DNA of 64,000 nucleotides from Pandoraea oxalativorans. Lineage in GTDB: Bacteria; Pseudomonadota; Gammaproteobacteria; Burkholderiales; Burkholderiaceae. Where the stretch lies: the NCBI RefSeq assembly GCF_000972785.3, contig NZ_CP011253.3, positions 3,224,001 to 3,288,000 of the forward strand, written 5' to 3'. Within the stretch, counting starts at the first letter, position 1, and each line of letters starts with the position of its first letter. Position numbers and translations under genes: made by a program. The notes below the pieces were generated by a model. The model did not search any database and had not been told where the DNA came from. It saw only the letters and a list, made by a program, of their open reading frames with translations. Positions 47,133 through 55,489 of the stretch are shown here, piece by piece.

Positions 47133-48821
47133 TTACTTCAGATCGGCAAAATCGACGTCCCAGAATTCCATTGCCCGACGTGCTTCCAGACTCCGTCCCT
47201 CCTCCGTGCGACGGAGTTCGACGCGCCGGATCTTGCCCGAGATCGTCTTTGGCAAATCGCAGAATTCTATGCGGCGAACGCGCTTGTAGGGGGCGAGATG
47301 GTCGCGGCAGAAACGCAGGATATCGAGCGCGAGTTTGTCGTCTGCCTGAAAGCCCGAACGCAATGTGATGAACGCCTTCGGTACGGCCAGACGCAGCGGA
47401 TCGGGACTGGGCACGACACCGGCTTCCGCGACGGCGGGATGCTTGATGAGTTCGCTCTCAAGCTCGAACGGGCTGATGCGGTAGTCGGACGCTTTGAAGA
47501 CATCGTCGGCACGGCCAACGTAAGTGAAATAGCCACGGTCGTCGCGCATGGCGACATCGCCGGTGTGGTAGTAACCGTCGCGCATCGCATAAGCGGTTTT
47601 CTCGCTGTCGTCTTCGTAGCCTTGCATCAGTCCGGTGGGGCGCGGCGACAGCACCAGCGCCACTTCACCTTCGTCGGCCTCCGCGCCGTCGGGGTCGAGC
47701 AGCACGACACGGTAGCCCGGCATCGGACGCCCCATCGCCCCCGGCTTGACGGTCTGTCCCGGCGAATTGCCTATCTGGCAGCACGTTTCCGTCTGTCCGT
47801 ACCCGTCGCGAATCGTGATGTTCCAGGCCCGCTTCACCTGATCGATGACCTCGGGATTCAACGGCTCGCCCGCGCCGATCAGTTCACGGAACTTCACGGC
47901 GTGACGTGCGAGGTCTTCCTGAATCAACATGCGCCAGACGGTCGGCGGCGCGCAGAGCGTCGTCACCTCGCAGCAGGCGGCCGTCTCCAGCGCGGCGCGG
48001 GCGTCGAAACGCGAGAAGTTGTAGATGAAGATCGTCGCACCTGCATTCCACGGCGCGAAGAAGCAACTCCACGCATGCTTTGCCCACCCCGGCGAGCTGA
48101 TGTTCCAGTGCACGTCGCCTGGCTGAAGACCGATCCAGTACATGGTGGCGAGATGACCGACGGGGTAACTCTGATGCGTATGGAGCACGAGCTTGGGACG
48201 CGATGTCGTGCCTGAGGTGAAGTACAGCAACAACGGATCGGTCGCGAGCGTGACGCCGTCGGGCGTGAACTGTACGGGCGCCTCGTAGGCGGGCGTGAGC
48301 GACGTCCAGCCGTCGGGCGGATGATCGCCGAGCGCGAGGCGTCGATAGTCGCCGGGCAGATTTTCGAACTTGACGGCATCGCGCGCGGTGGTGACGACGT
48401 GCCGCACGCGGCCGCGCTCCAGTCGGTCGGCGAGATCACCGGCGACGAGCAGCGTGGTGGCGGGAATCATCACGGCGCCGAGTTTCATGCACGCGAGCAT
48501 GAGGTCCCAGAGTTCGACCTGATTGGGCAGCATGAGCAGAACACGGTCGCCGCGCGACACGCCTTGTGCGCGCAGGAAGTTCGCGACACGATTCGAGCGT
48601 GCCGACATTTCGGCGAACGACAGACGCGCTTCACGGCCGTCTTCTTCTACGACCCAGAGGGCCGGGGTGTCGTTGCCTTGTGCTTGTGGATCGAAGAAGT
48701 CCAGCGCCCAGTTGAAATGGGTGAGGACAGGCCAACGGAAATCACGGTACGCCACGTCGTAATGGGCGCGCTGCGCGAGCAGCAGGTCGCGTGCGTCGCC
48801 GAATCCCTGGGTGTGCGGCAT
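47133..48821 (-). CDS. AMP-dependent acyl-CoA synthetase
   Basis: 562 residues from the ATG at 48819-48821, preceded by GGAG. Adenylate-forming enzyme that activates a carboxylic acid to its CoA thioester. Phosphate loop YFTSGTTSRPKLVLHTHQSY near residues 206-225, substrate/adenine motif RDGYGQTETC near 326, YYHTGDVAMRD and GRADDVFKASDYRISP, and the C-terminal catalytic Lys in PKTISGKIRR near 534. The aromatic WNISSPGWAKHAW region resembles medium-chain or benzoate-type acyl-CoA synthetases. The substrate is open. No beta-oxidation genes are adjacent. Confidence 0.88.
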   Translation of the reverse strand: MPHTQGFGDARDLLLAQRAHYDVAYRDFRWPVLTHFNWALDFFDPQAQGNDTPALWVVEEDGREARLSFAEMSARSNRVANFLRAQGVSRGDRVLLMLPNQVELWDLMLACMKLGAVMIPATTLLVAGDLADRLERGRVRHVVTTARDAVKFENLPGDYRRLALGDHPPDGWTSLTPAYEAPVQFTPDGVTLATDPLLLYFTSGTTSRPKLVLHTHQSYPVGHLATMYWIGLQPGDVHWNISSPGWAKHAWSCFFAPWNAGATIFIYNFSRFDARAALETAACCEVTTLCAPPTVWRMLIQEDLARHAVKFRELIGAGEPLNPEVIDQVKRAWNITIRDGYGQTETCCQIGNSPGQTVKPGAMGRPMPGYRVVLLDPDGAEADEGEVALVLSPRPTGLMQGYEDDSEKTAYAMRDGYYHTGDVAMRDDRGYFTYVGRADDVFKASDYRISPFELESELIKHPAVAEAGVVPSPDPLRLAVPKAFITLRSGFQADDKLALDILRFCRDHLAPYKRVRRIEFCDLPKTISGKIRRVELRRTEEGRSLEARRAMEFWDVDFADLK

Positions 48822-49074
48822 CGCTTGTCTCCGAGCCTCATGGGCGATGGACATAGGCAGATTTCCATTATCGTGAGGCCCTCCGAATACGACATCCGGA
48901 ATAACCATCATGGATGCGGGAAGCCATGCGAATGCGCGACGACGCGATGCGTGAGCGAGGTCATGCGCGAAAAACAGAAGCGATTCAAGGAGTTGATGCG
49001 GCAAGCGATCGGTGGGCGCAAAAAAAGATGCGTCCGACGCGCACGCCCCCTATCTTTCGTGCGAAAAGCTCTGC

Positions 49075-49080
49075 TATAAT
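49075..49080 (+). promoter_or_regulatory. -10 element of the tRNA-Pro promoter
   Basis: Perfect TATAAT about 41 bases before the mature tRNA 5' end. The -35 region is poor (ATCTTT at 17-base spacing), so only the -10 box is called. The other sequence between 48822 and 49121 shows no gene. Confidence 0.6.
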
Positions 49081-49121
49081 CGCGTTCTTTCGAGCGATGC
49101 TTCCTAGCGATGCATCTCTCA

Positions 49122-49198
<77 letters not shown>

Positions 49199-49204
49199 GA
49201 ATTG

Positions 49205-49239
49205 AAAAACCCGCACGGTCTTTGGCTGTGCGGGTTTTT
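49205..49239 (+). terminator. Terminator after tRNA-Pro
   Basis: Perfect 12-base stem AAAAACCCGCAC/GTGCGGGTTTTT, 11-base loop, T-run on both strands. It also lies 27 bases downstream of the converging minus-strand hypothetical gene. Confidence 0.94.
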
Positions 49240-49265
49240 CGTTTGTGTCAGCGGAAATGTGCGAC

Positions 49266-49589
49266 CTAATCCGACACCGGAATATAAGCCTTCATGGTAT
49301 AGCGCGCGTCCGGCATGACGACCAGGCGTGCCTCGATCACGCGCATACCTTCGTATCGAACGCAGACCGGCATGACATAAACGCAATCGAAAACGCGCTG
49401 CACGGTCGGTTCGTCGCCGGGCTCGACCGCACGAAACCGCATCGACCGTAACCGATCCAGCAAGAAGCCACGGACATCCTGCTCGGAGGGCGTCTCTACG
49501 CCAATAGCGCGGGCGAATTCATCGTGTGCGAATTTGCGGACGAGATCCACCGTCTCGTCCAGATTGGCCTGAACTGCGACTGTTTTCAT
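49266..49589 (-). CDS. Hypothetical protein
   Basis: 107 residues, start preceded by TGAGGAACGC. The N-terminal half is helical (VDLVRKFAHDEFARAIGVETPSEQDVRGFLLDRLRSM). The C-terminal half is beta-rich (FDCVYVMPVCVRYEGMRVIEARLVVMP). No signal peptide or membrane segment, probably cytoplasmic. No family recognised. It pairs with the next small gene on the same strand, beside tRNA-Pro. Confidence 0.65.
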   Translation of the reverse strand: MKTVAVQANLDETVDLVRKFAHDEFARAIGVETPSEQDVRGFLLDRLRSMRFRAVEPGDEPTVQRVFDCVYVMPVCVRYEGMRVIEARLVVMPDARYTMKAYIPVSD

Positions 49590-49665
49590 GCGTTCCTCAC
49601 ATCGATGCGCCGTGATGATTCCAGCACTGATTCTGATACGTTCGTGAGCTTATCTAAATGACTCA

Positions 49666-49890
49666 TCATCGGCCGTCCACCCAATCTTTGGCAAGCGCGG
49701 CAATCGTGTCGAGAGCTTCCTTCTCATTCTCATGGATTAGGCCGCCCATCTGACTGATCTGTTGATCTCGCAATATTCCGTCAGCGATATGAAGCACTTC
49801 GGCCACGCCTCGCGCCTTCCCGCACGGCGCAGGCATGACCGTGCAGACAATTCGAAATCCCTTATAAGAAAACGATCTGACCGTTGCCAT
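49666..49890 (-). CDS. Small hypothetical protein
   Basis: 74 residues from the ATG at 49888-49890 with GAGGGGCG upstream. Begins with MATVRSFSYKGFRIVCTVMP, a beta-hairpin-like start, and ends in a helix (NEKEALDTIAALAKDWVDGR). The pattern resembles small single-domain proteins of unknown function common in Burkholderiaceae. An earlier ATG at 49965 adds a Cys/Arg leader without ribosome binding site and was rejected. Confidence 0.6.
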   Translation of the reverse strand: MATVRSFSYKGFRIVCTVMPAPCGKARGVAEVLHIADGILRDQQISQMGGLIHENEKEALDTIAALAKDWVDGR

Positions 49891-50127
49891 TTGAAATCGC
49901 CCCTCGCGTACTTCGTGTCGGCAGGCCAGTCCTCTAGCGTTAGTGGCCCCTGCCAAACACCGCAATTCGAATGAGACACATGAAAACGGACGCGAAAAAT
50001 CTCGCGTCCCCCTTGGTTCGCCGTTAAATCAATTCTTACTGCCAACGGAAAGATATGACAAATCTACCACTTTAAAAATACTGGTTTTTTTTACAGCGTT
50101 TCACGGCAATGCTCGCCATGTCTGCGC

Positions 50128-50334
50128 TCAATCGACAAGCTCGGTTTGCGGCAGCGGCTTGCTCAGAACATCGCCCGACGCAAAGTCGTATCCGAGCGCG
50201 CGCAGCGTGTCCGGTGCAAACGCTGAAGGGAATAGCACAACGAGAGGGGGCGCAGAAGCTGCGCAATCGGGCGGGAGGCAGAAGACCGCCCGGCACGGGA
50301 CGGCATCACTGACGACGTTGACACGGTAGCGCAT
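50128..50334 (-). CDS. Possible small protein downstream of DUF934
   Basis: 68 codons, 36 bases after the DUF934 stop on the same strand. Codon use is host-like with GC-rich third positions, and the end ALGYDFASGDVLSKPLPQTELVD looks protein-like, but there is no ribosome binding site or known family. It occupies the place where cysH would often be found. The flanking 49891-50127 shows no gene. Weak call. Confidence 0.3.
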   Translation of the reverse strand: MRYRVNVVSDAVPCRAVFCLPPDCAASAPPLVVLFPSAFAPDTLRALGYDFASGDVLSKPLPQTELVD

Positions 50335-50370
50335 GGGAATGCGCAGGACCGTGTCACGTCGTTTGGGGCT

Positions 50371-50865
50371 TCAGGCCGTCAGACGGGCGAGCAGCGTGCG
50401 CGGACGTCCGGCACGCACTTGCGCGGCCAGTGCTGCTTCGCGCCAGCGCGCCGTGGGCACGTTCGACGGCGAGAGCAGGCTGTCGAAGCCACACGCCCAC
50501 AACATCGCCAACTGGTCGGGCAACAGCGGACCTGCCGCACGGATCCCCCCCGTGAACTGCCACTTGTCGCGAAGGAACTTCGCCAGCGTGAAGCCACGAC
50601 CGTCGCGCGTCTTCGGGAATTCGATCACGACGAGCGCCAGCTTCGGCAACAGCGCCGCGAGGCGCTCGGGGTCCTCGTGACCCTGCACGCGAATACCGGC
50701 GGGTGCCACACCCTGCGCATCCGCCGCGAGCCATGCGTCGAGCGGCAGCACGGTGTCACGGCTTACCGGACCCGCCGCGCTGCCATCATTGGCGGCATCG
50801 GAGACGTCGGCCGCGACATAAGTCCAGACGTCCTCGGTCGGCAGTCCGTTACGATCAATCAACAT
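50371..50865 (-). CDS. DUF934 protein of the sulfite reductase operon
   Basis: 164 residues from the ATG at 50863-50865, preceded by AAGGGAG. DUF934 motifs: LPLDAWLA, LALVVIEFPKTRDGRGFTLAKFLRD and GPLLPDQLAMLWACGFDSLL. The family regularly accompanies assimilatory sulfite reductase genes and is sometimes called CysH-associated or a putative oxidoreductase; the reaction is unknown. Its start lies within the end of the sulfite reductase gene, an 11-base overlap indicating coupled translation. Confidence 0.85.
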   Translation of the reverse strand: MLIDRNGLPTEDVWTYVAADVSDAANDGSAAGPVSRDTVLPLDAWLAADAQGVAPAGIRVQGHEDPERLAALLPKLALVVIEFPKTRDGRGFTLAKFLRDKWQFTGGIRAAGPLLPDQLAMLWACGFDSLLSPSNVPTARWREAALAAQVRAGRPRTLLARLTA

Positions 50866-52861
50866 GCAAAGCTCCCTTGAATTCTTCTGCACCCACGCGT
50901 CCGAGCGTATCGATGAAGCGCTCACCGTCTTTACGCAGTTTCAGATAGCGTTCGAGGATGTTTTCGATCACTTGCGGCACCGCTTCGTATGAGACCCCCG
51001 GGCCGAGAATCTTGCCGACGGCCGCGTTGTCGTCCGCCGAGCCGCCCAGCGTGATCTGATAGTTTTCCTTACCCGCCTTGTCCACACCGAGAATGCCGAT
51101 GTGCGCCACGTGGTGATGCGCGCAAGCGTTGATGCAGCCCGACACGTTGAGCGTCACCGGGCCGATATCGCGCTGTTGCTCCTCCGTAAAGCGCAACGCG
51201 ATACGCTGCGCCACCGGTACCGAACGTGCATTGGCCAGCGCGCAATAGTCCAGCCCCGGGCACGCAATCGCGTCCGAAATCAGACCGATGTTCGGCGTCG
51301 CCAGACCGTTGGCCTTCAATTGCTTCCAGAGTGCATGCAATTCGTCGCGCTTCACGTGCGGCAGCACAAGGTTCTGCTCGTGCGTCACGCGCAGTTCGCT
51401 AAACGAGTACTGATCGGCCAGATCGGCCAGCACCAGCATTTCCTGTGCACTCGCATCACCCGGAATACCGCTGGCGGGCTTGAGCGAGACGACCGCGCTG
51501 ATATACCCCGGCGCTTTGTGTTCGTGCGTGCAGGTGTCGACCCAGTGCTTGAAGTCGATGTCGTTCGCGTAGGCTTGTGCGAAGACGGCCGACTCGGCCG
51601 GCAGCGTTTCGAATTCGGGGAGGATGAAACGCTCGCCAATCGCCGCGATGACGTTTTCCGCGAGCGGACGATGCGTCTGTGCAATGCGCGCGAATTCTTC
51701 CTCGATCATCTCGATGAACTTCGCGGGCTGCATTTCCTTGATGAGAATCTTGATGCGCGCCTTATAGATGTTGTCGCGACGACCCAACGCGTTATACACG
51801 CGCAGAATTGCCTCGACATAGCGCAGCAGATCGGCCTCGGGCAGCCACTCGCGCACGAGCGTGCCCACGATCGGGGTGCGACCCAGACCGCCGCCCGCAT
51901 AAATCTGGAAACCGACTTCGCCCTGCTCGTTCGTGCGCGCCAGAATGCCGATGTCGTGGAAACGCACAGCGGCGCGGTCCGTCTGACCGCCGGTAATGGC
52001 GATCTTGAACTTGCGCGGCAGGTATGTGAATTCGGGGTGATCGGTCGACCATTGACGCAGAATCTCGGCGTACACGCGCGGGTCGACGACTTCGTCCTTG
52101 GCCGCACCGGCGAACTGATCGGTCGTCACGTTGCGGATGCAGTTGCCGCTCGTCTGAATGGCGTGCAGGTCGACGTCCGCCAGTGCCGACAGAATGTCCG
52201 GCGAATCGGTGAGCGTCGGCCAGTTGAATTGCAGGTTCTGACGCGTGGTGAAGTGACCGTAACCCTTGTCGTAGCGATTCGCCACGTAGGCCAACTGGCG
52301 CAGTTGAACCGCGCTCAGGGTGCCGTACGGAATCGCGACGCGCAGCATGTAGCCATGCAGTTGCAGGTACAGACCGTTCATCAGACGGTAGACCTTGAAG
52401 TCGTCCTCGCTCAGCTCACCGCTCAGACGGCGCGCCACCTGCTGACCGAATTCGTTCGCGCGATCCTTGAGGTACTGGCGCTCCGACGGGTCATACCGAT
52501 AGATGCCCGCATGTTCCGGGGCGACGCTCAGGGCCGGGGCATGCGCCAGAGCGGCTTGCGTCACTGCGTCGGCAGCCTGCTTGCCGAGGTCTTCGCGCAC
52601 CGACGGGCCGCGCGAGCGCAGTTGCTCGCGGAAGTCCACCGGCACCGGGCCGACTTCACTCACCTCAGCCGGACGCGGCACGGGATCGACGATCAGATTT
52701 GCGGCTACGGACGCCTTGGCGGCAGCTTGCGCCTCATCGAGCCCCTCGGCATCGAACACATGCGCCTGCGCCAGATCGTCTACCCAATTGTGTTGTTTAT
52801 CCAGCCAGACGACCAGACCGTCTTTGAGCCGGTTCGCCGAAATCAGATTGCCTGCGTTCAT
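50855..52861 (-). CDS. cysI: Assimilatory sulfite (nitrite/sulfite) reductase hemoprotein with N-terminal DUF2849-like domain
   Basis: 668 residues. Reduces sulfite to sulfide using siroheme and a 4Fe-4S cluster. Four cluster ligands are visible: Cys534 and Cys540 in ACPGLDYC, Cys576 and Cys580 in SGCINAC. Ferrodoxin-like half-domains include GYGHFTTRQNLQFNWPTL and CIRNVTTDQFAG. Residues about 1-85 (NRLKDGLVVWLDKQHNWVDDLAQ to REQLRSRGPSVRE) look like the DUF2849 domain that is a separate small gene in many alpha-proteobacteria, so this appears to be a natural fusion. The DUF934 gene overlaps its end. cysJ is absent, so ferredoxin or another donor is likely. Confidence 0.92.
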   Translation of the reverse strand: MNAGNLISANRLKDGLVVWLDKQHNWVDDLAQAHVFDAEGLDEAQAAAKASVAANLIVDPVPRPAEVSEVGPVPVDFREQLRSRGPSVREDLGKQAADAVTQAALAHAPALSVAPEHAGIYRYDPSERQYLKDRANEFGQQVARRLSGELSEDDFKVYRLMNGLYLQLHGYMLRVAIPYGTLSAVQLRQLAYVANRYDKGYGHFTTRQNLQFNWPTLTDSPDILSALADVDLHAIQTSGNCIRNVTTDQFAGAAKDEVVDPRVYAEILRQWSTDHPEFTYLPRKFKIAITGGQTDRAAVRFHDIGILARTNEQGEVGFQIYAGGGLGRTPIVGTLVREWLPEADLLRYVEAILRVYNALGRRDNIYKARIKILIKEMQPAKFIEMIEEEFARIAQTHRPLAENVIAAIGERFILPEFETLPAESAVFAQAYANDIDFKHWVDTCTHEHKAPGYISAVVSLKPASGIPGDASAQEMLVLADLADQYSFSELRVTHEQNLVLPHVKRDELHALWKQLKANGLATPNIGLISDAIACPGLDYCALANARSVPVAQRIALRFTEEQQRDIGPVTLNVSGCINACAHHHVAHIGILGVDKAGKENYQITLGGSADDNAAVGKILGPGVSYEAVPQVIENILERYLKLRKDGERFIDTLGRVGAEEFKGALHVD

Positions 52862-52946
52862 TCGATGCTCTCGATACCTGTAGTTTTGGCCGCGAGTTGG
52901 TGGAAAACAATTCGCGATTAGAACCGCAGGCTATCAAGAGGCGCAG

Positions 52947-52962
52947 GAATATACGAATATTC
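52947..52962. promoter_or_regulatory. Dyad symmetry in the cysI upstream region
   Basis: GAATAT-ACGA-ATATTC, perfect 6-base arms, in the 218-base gap between cysI and the divergent small gene at 53080. A candidate operator or part of a CysB-type site; the identity of the binder is inference. Confidence 0.45.
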
Positions 52963-53079
52963 ACTAGTTATGTAGACATTACGAGATGTTGTTTGGTGAA
53001 AAATTGACTCGGATAACTGTATTTTTATACAGTAGTCGTGCTACATTTCCCATCATTCAATTTCATCGTGAGTGCCACC

Positions 53080-53325
53080 ATGAGCGACGCCAAATCCATC
53101 AAGTTCATCGTCGTGCCGTATCGCAAGAACAAAGACGGCGTACTGCAGCCGGGCGAGTTGCGACAGGCGAGTACGGAGTTCGGCGCGGTGCGCATTGCAC
53201 AGTCGATGGCCTCCGGCTTTGCGGGGATTGCCGCCTACGAAGTGCTGGTCGACGAAGAGGACGGCACGATGGATGCCCCGCGCGTGTTGTTTCAGGAGGG
53301 CGCCATTCCGGCAATGGCCGACTGA
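53080..53325 (+). CDS. Small conserved-looking protein divergent from cysI
   Basis: 81 residues from the ATG at 53080; the earlier ATG at 53038 adds a non-conserved leader. The sequence alternates strands and helix (IKFIVVPYRKNKDGVLQPGELRQASTEFGAVRIAQSMAS, YEVLVDEEDGTMDAPRVLF) with an acidic end. No signal peptide or membrane segment. No family recognised; the divergent position next to cysI might indicate shared regulation. Confidence 0.6.
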   Translation: MSDAKSIKFIVVPYRKNKDGVLQPGELRQASTEFGAVRIAQSMASGFAGIAAYEVLVDEEDGTMDAPRVLFQEGAIPAMAD

Positions 53326-53360
53326 ATTGGCGGATTGCTTCGGCGCATGGGTCCGGCGAA

Positions 53361-53720
53361 TCACTCCGGGCGCGACGGACGGGCAATGCTGTCGAACCGC
53401 TTGGTCTGGCGCGGATGCTGCATATCGCGCGTGTCGAGCGCGCGATTCGTTGCGGCGACGTCCTGATCGCTCGGCCCCGTGGACGCGCCGTTGCGCTCGC
53501 TCGCCATCCGGTTGATGCTCGCGCTGGCGGCATGGGCGTCGGCGACCGGTGCGCTCGGCTTGCCCACGGCGGCCACTGCCGTGCTCACCGCCGGTGTCTG
53601 ATTCGACTGACGGATGCTGCCGAGATCGCTCGAACCGAGGTACGACTGTGCACTGGCATGACCGGCCGTCAGAAGGCCTGTCAGGCACACGATGGCTGAA
53701 AAGAATTTGGTGCGGTTCAT
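53361..53720 (-). CDS. Exported hypothetical protein
   Basis: 119 residues from the ATG at 53718-53720. Signal peptide with cleavage at ASA|QS (about residue 25). The mature part is hydrophilic, Ser/Ala/Arg-rich and probably disordered, with no Cys. It converges with the small gene at 53080-53325 and follows the diguanylate cyclase divergently. Function unknown. Confidence 0.6.
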   Translation of the reverse strand: MNRTKFFSAIVCLTGLLTAGHASAQSYLGSSDLGSIRQSNQTPAVSTAVAAVGKPSAPVADAHAASASINRMASERNGASTGPSDQDVAATNRALDTRDMQHPRQTKRFDSIARPSRPE

Positions 53721-53800
53721 AAGGCCCCCGGTCAGTGATTCGTTATCTTTGGACATGACGGCATTGTCTCAGTGTCTTTTCGCGTTGTCGCCCGCACAAA

Positions 53801-55387
53801 TCACAGTTGACGCTCCCCCTCCGCCATTCGGCCTGGCGCCGTAGGCCTCATCACCGTTGTAACGCTGATGCAATTGCGGCCATTTTGCTTGGCCACACGC
53901 AATTGCGCGTCGGCGGCCTTCAGGATAGCGTCGGCGCTGTCGCACTCGGGCGCGCGCCCTGTCGCGGCCCCCACGCTCACCGTCACCTTGCCTGCGGCAC
54001 TCCCTTCGTGATCGATATGCAAACGCTCGATGTCGCGTCGCAACTGCTCGGCCATCACCTCGGCCGCATGCGCGTCGGTCTCGGGCAGCACCACGGCAAA
54101 CGCTTCGCCACCGTAACGCGCCGCCATATCGCTGTCGCGCCGCACATGCCCACCAATATTCTTCGCGACGGCGCGCAGGACATCGTCGCCGATCGAATGG
54201 CCGTAGGCCTCGTTGAAATGTTTGAAGTCGTCGATATCGGCAAACAGGATCGACAACGGGCTGCCTGAGCGTTTCGCGCGCCGCCATTCGCTACTGAGTT
54301 TGGCGTCGAGCGCGCGACGGTTAGCGAGTCCTGTGAGCCCATCGGTCATCGACAGGCTCATGAACCGTGCTGCGGCTGCGGCCCGTGTGCGCATCGCGGC
54401 CACGAGCAACCACGAGCCCGCGATCAGCGTGGCGGCGCACGCGAAGGCAATCGCGCCGAACAATAGGGCGTGGCGCTGCCATTCGTGCAGAAGGTCAGTC
54501 GTCGACGGCGTGACCACGACGAACATCGATGCCCCCGGCACCCGCACGGACCGGTACTCGCTCGCGCGCGTCCCACGCGGAAATGCCAGCGCCGCCGTGA
54601 GATCGCCATTGCGTGCCGCGTTGCCCGGCAAAACGACGAGTTGGCCCGACTGCGCCCCCGCGCACGGATCGCAGGCCAGCACCGTGCCCTTCTCTTCCAC
54701 GATGTCGATGGATTGCAGATCGGCCGAATCGACGTCGTTCACCAGCGTGCCGAGACGATCCAGCCGCAGCGCAAGCACTGCGACCCCCGCAAACGAATGA
54801 TCGGGCGCCGCAATACGGCGCGTGAGCGCCACCGACAACAGGCCGCCGTGCGTGCGTGACGCGTAGGGCTGGGAGATGTACAGGCCGAGCGAGGGGCTGC
54901 TCTCATGCGAGCGGAAGTAGTCGCGATCGGCCACACTGACGGGCTCGCCCCGCATCCGGTCGAGCGGCGCGGCAATGTGCCCGTTCTTGTCGACGACGTA
55001 AGCGTCGTCCAGAAAATCCCGGCTCAGTGCTTGTCCGAAGCGCACGCGGTCGCGCACCCGGTCCGGGAACAGCGGCGTGTCCGGATCTTCCGCCTCGCGC
55101 ACCATCTCCTTGAGCAATGCATCGTAGACCGCGATGTTGCCGCCGAGGCTCGCCGCGACCACCGACGCCACGCTTTGCGCACGCTCCAGCGCGTGCTCAT
55201 GGCGCGCCTGCCGGTCGGCACGCAGCAGCAGCGCCACGCCAGCGAGGATCGCCAGCGCGATGATCGTGCCGACCACACCGATCAGCCACGGGTCGTCGTC
55301 GAACTTGGCGGACACCGCGTGCCACCGCTTGCGGGTCCAGCTTCCTGCGGGATTGCGCGAACTGGGTACACCTGAGCTTGTAGTCAT
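53801..55387 (-). CDS. Membrane diguanylate cyclase-like protein with GGEAF motif
   Basis: 528 residues from the ATG at 55385-55387. TM1 at about 35-56, a periplasmic Cache-type sensor (about 57-305, with DYFRSHESSPSLGLYISQPY), TM2 near 307-331 and a GGDEF domain from about 345. Metal-binding ADIDDFKHFNEAYGH is intact, and an inhibitory-site RxxD lies at 417-420. The signature, however, reads GGEAF (426-430), so the second acidic residue of the active site is Ala. It may have lost or reduced c-di-GMP synthesis and act as a c-di-GMP receptor through the I-site. DUF1275 gene lies upstream on the same strand. Confidence 0.88.
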   Translation of the reverse strand: MTTSSGVPSSRNPAGSWTRKRWHAVSAKFDDDPWLIGVVGTIIALAILAGVALLLRADRQARHEHALERAQSVASVVAASLGGNIAVYDALLKEMVREAEDPDTPLFPDRVRDRVRFGQALSRDFLDDAYVVDKNGHIAAPLDRMRGEPVSVADRDYFRSHESSPSLGLYISQPYASRTHGGLLSVALTRRIAAPDHSFAGVAVLALRLDRLGTLVNDVDSADLQSIDIVEEKGTVLACDPCAGAQSGQLVVLPGNAARNGDLTAALAFPRGTRASEYRSVRVPGASMFVVVTPSTTDLLHEWQRHALLFGAIAFACAATLIAGSWLLVAAMRTRAAAAARFMSLSMTDGLTGLANRRALDAKLSSEWRRAKRSGSPLSILFADIDDFKHFNEAYGHSIGDDVLRAVAKNIGGHVRRDSDMAARYGGEAFAVVLPETDAHAAEVMAEQLRRDIERLHIDHEGSAAGKVTVSVGAATGRAPECDSADAILKAADAQLRVAKQNGRNCISVTTVMRPTAPGRMAEGERQL

Positions 55388-55440
55388 AGCGAATGGCCTG
55401 ACAGCGATACCGGTGTGAGGATCGGCGAGGATGCCGAGCG

Positions 55441-55480
55441 CCAACGTGCGCCAACGTGCGCTAATGTGCGCTAATGTGCG
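55441..55480. repeat. Four tandem 10-bp repeats upstream of the diguanylate cyclase gene
   Basis: CCAACGTGCG twice followed by CTAATGTGCG twice, uninterrupted, in the gap between the DUF1275 stop and the cyclase start. Each unit is nearly one helical turn, so a regulator could bind along one face of the DNA. Confidence 0.75.
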
Positions 55481-55489
55481 CAACGATGG

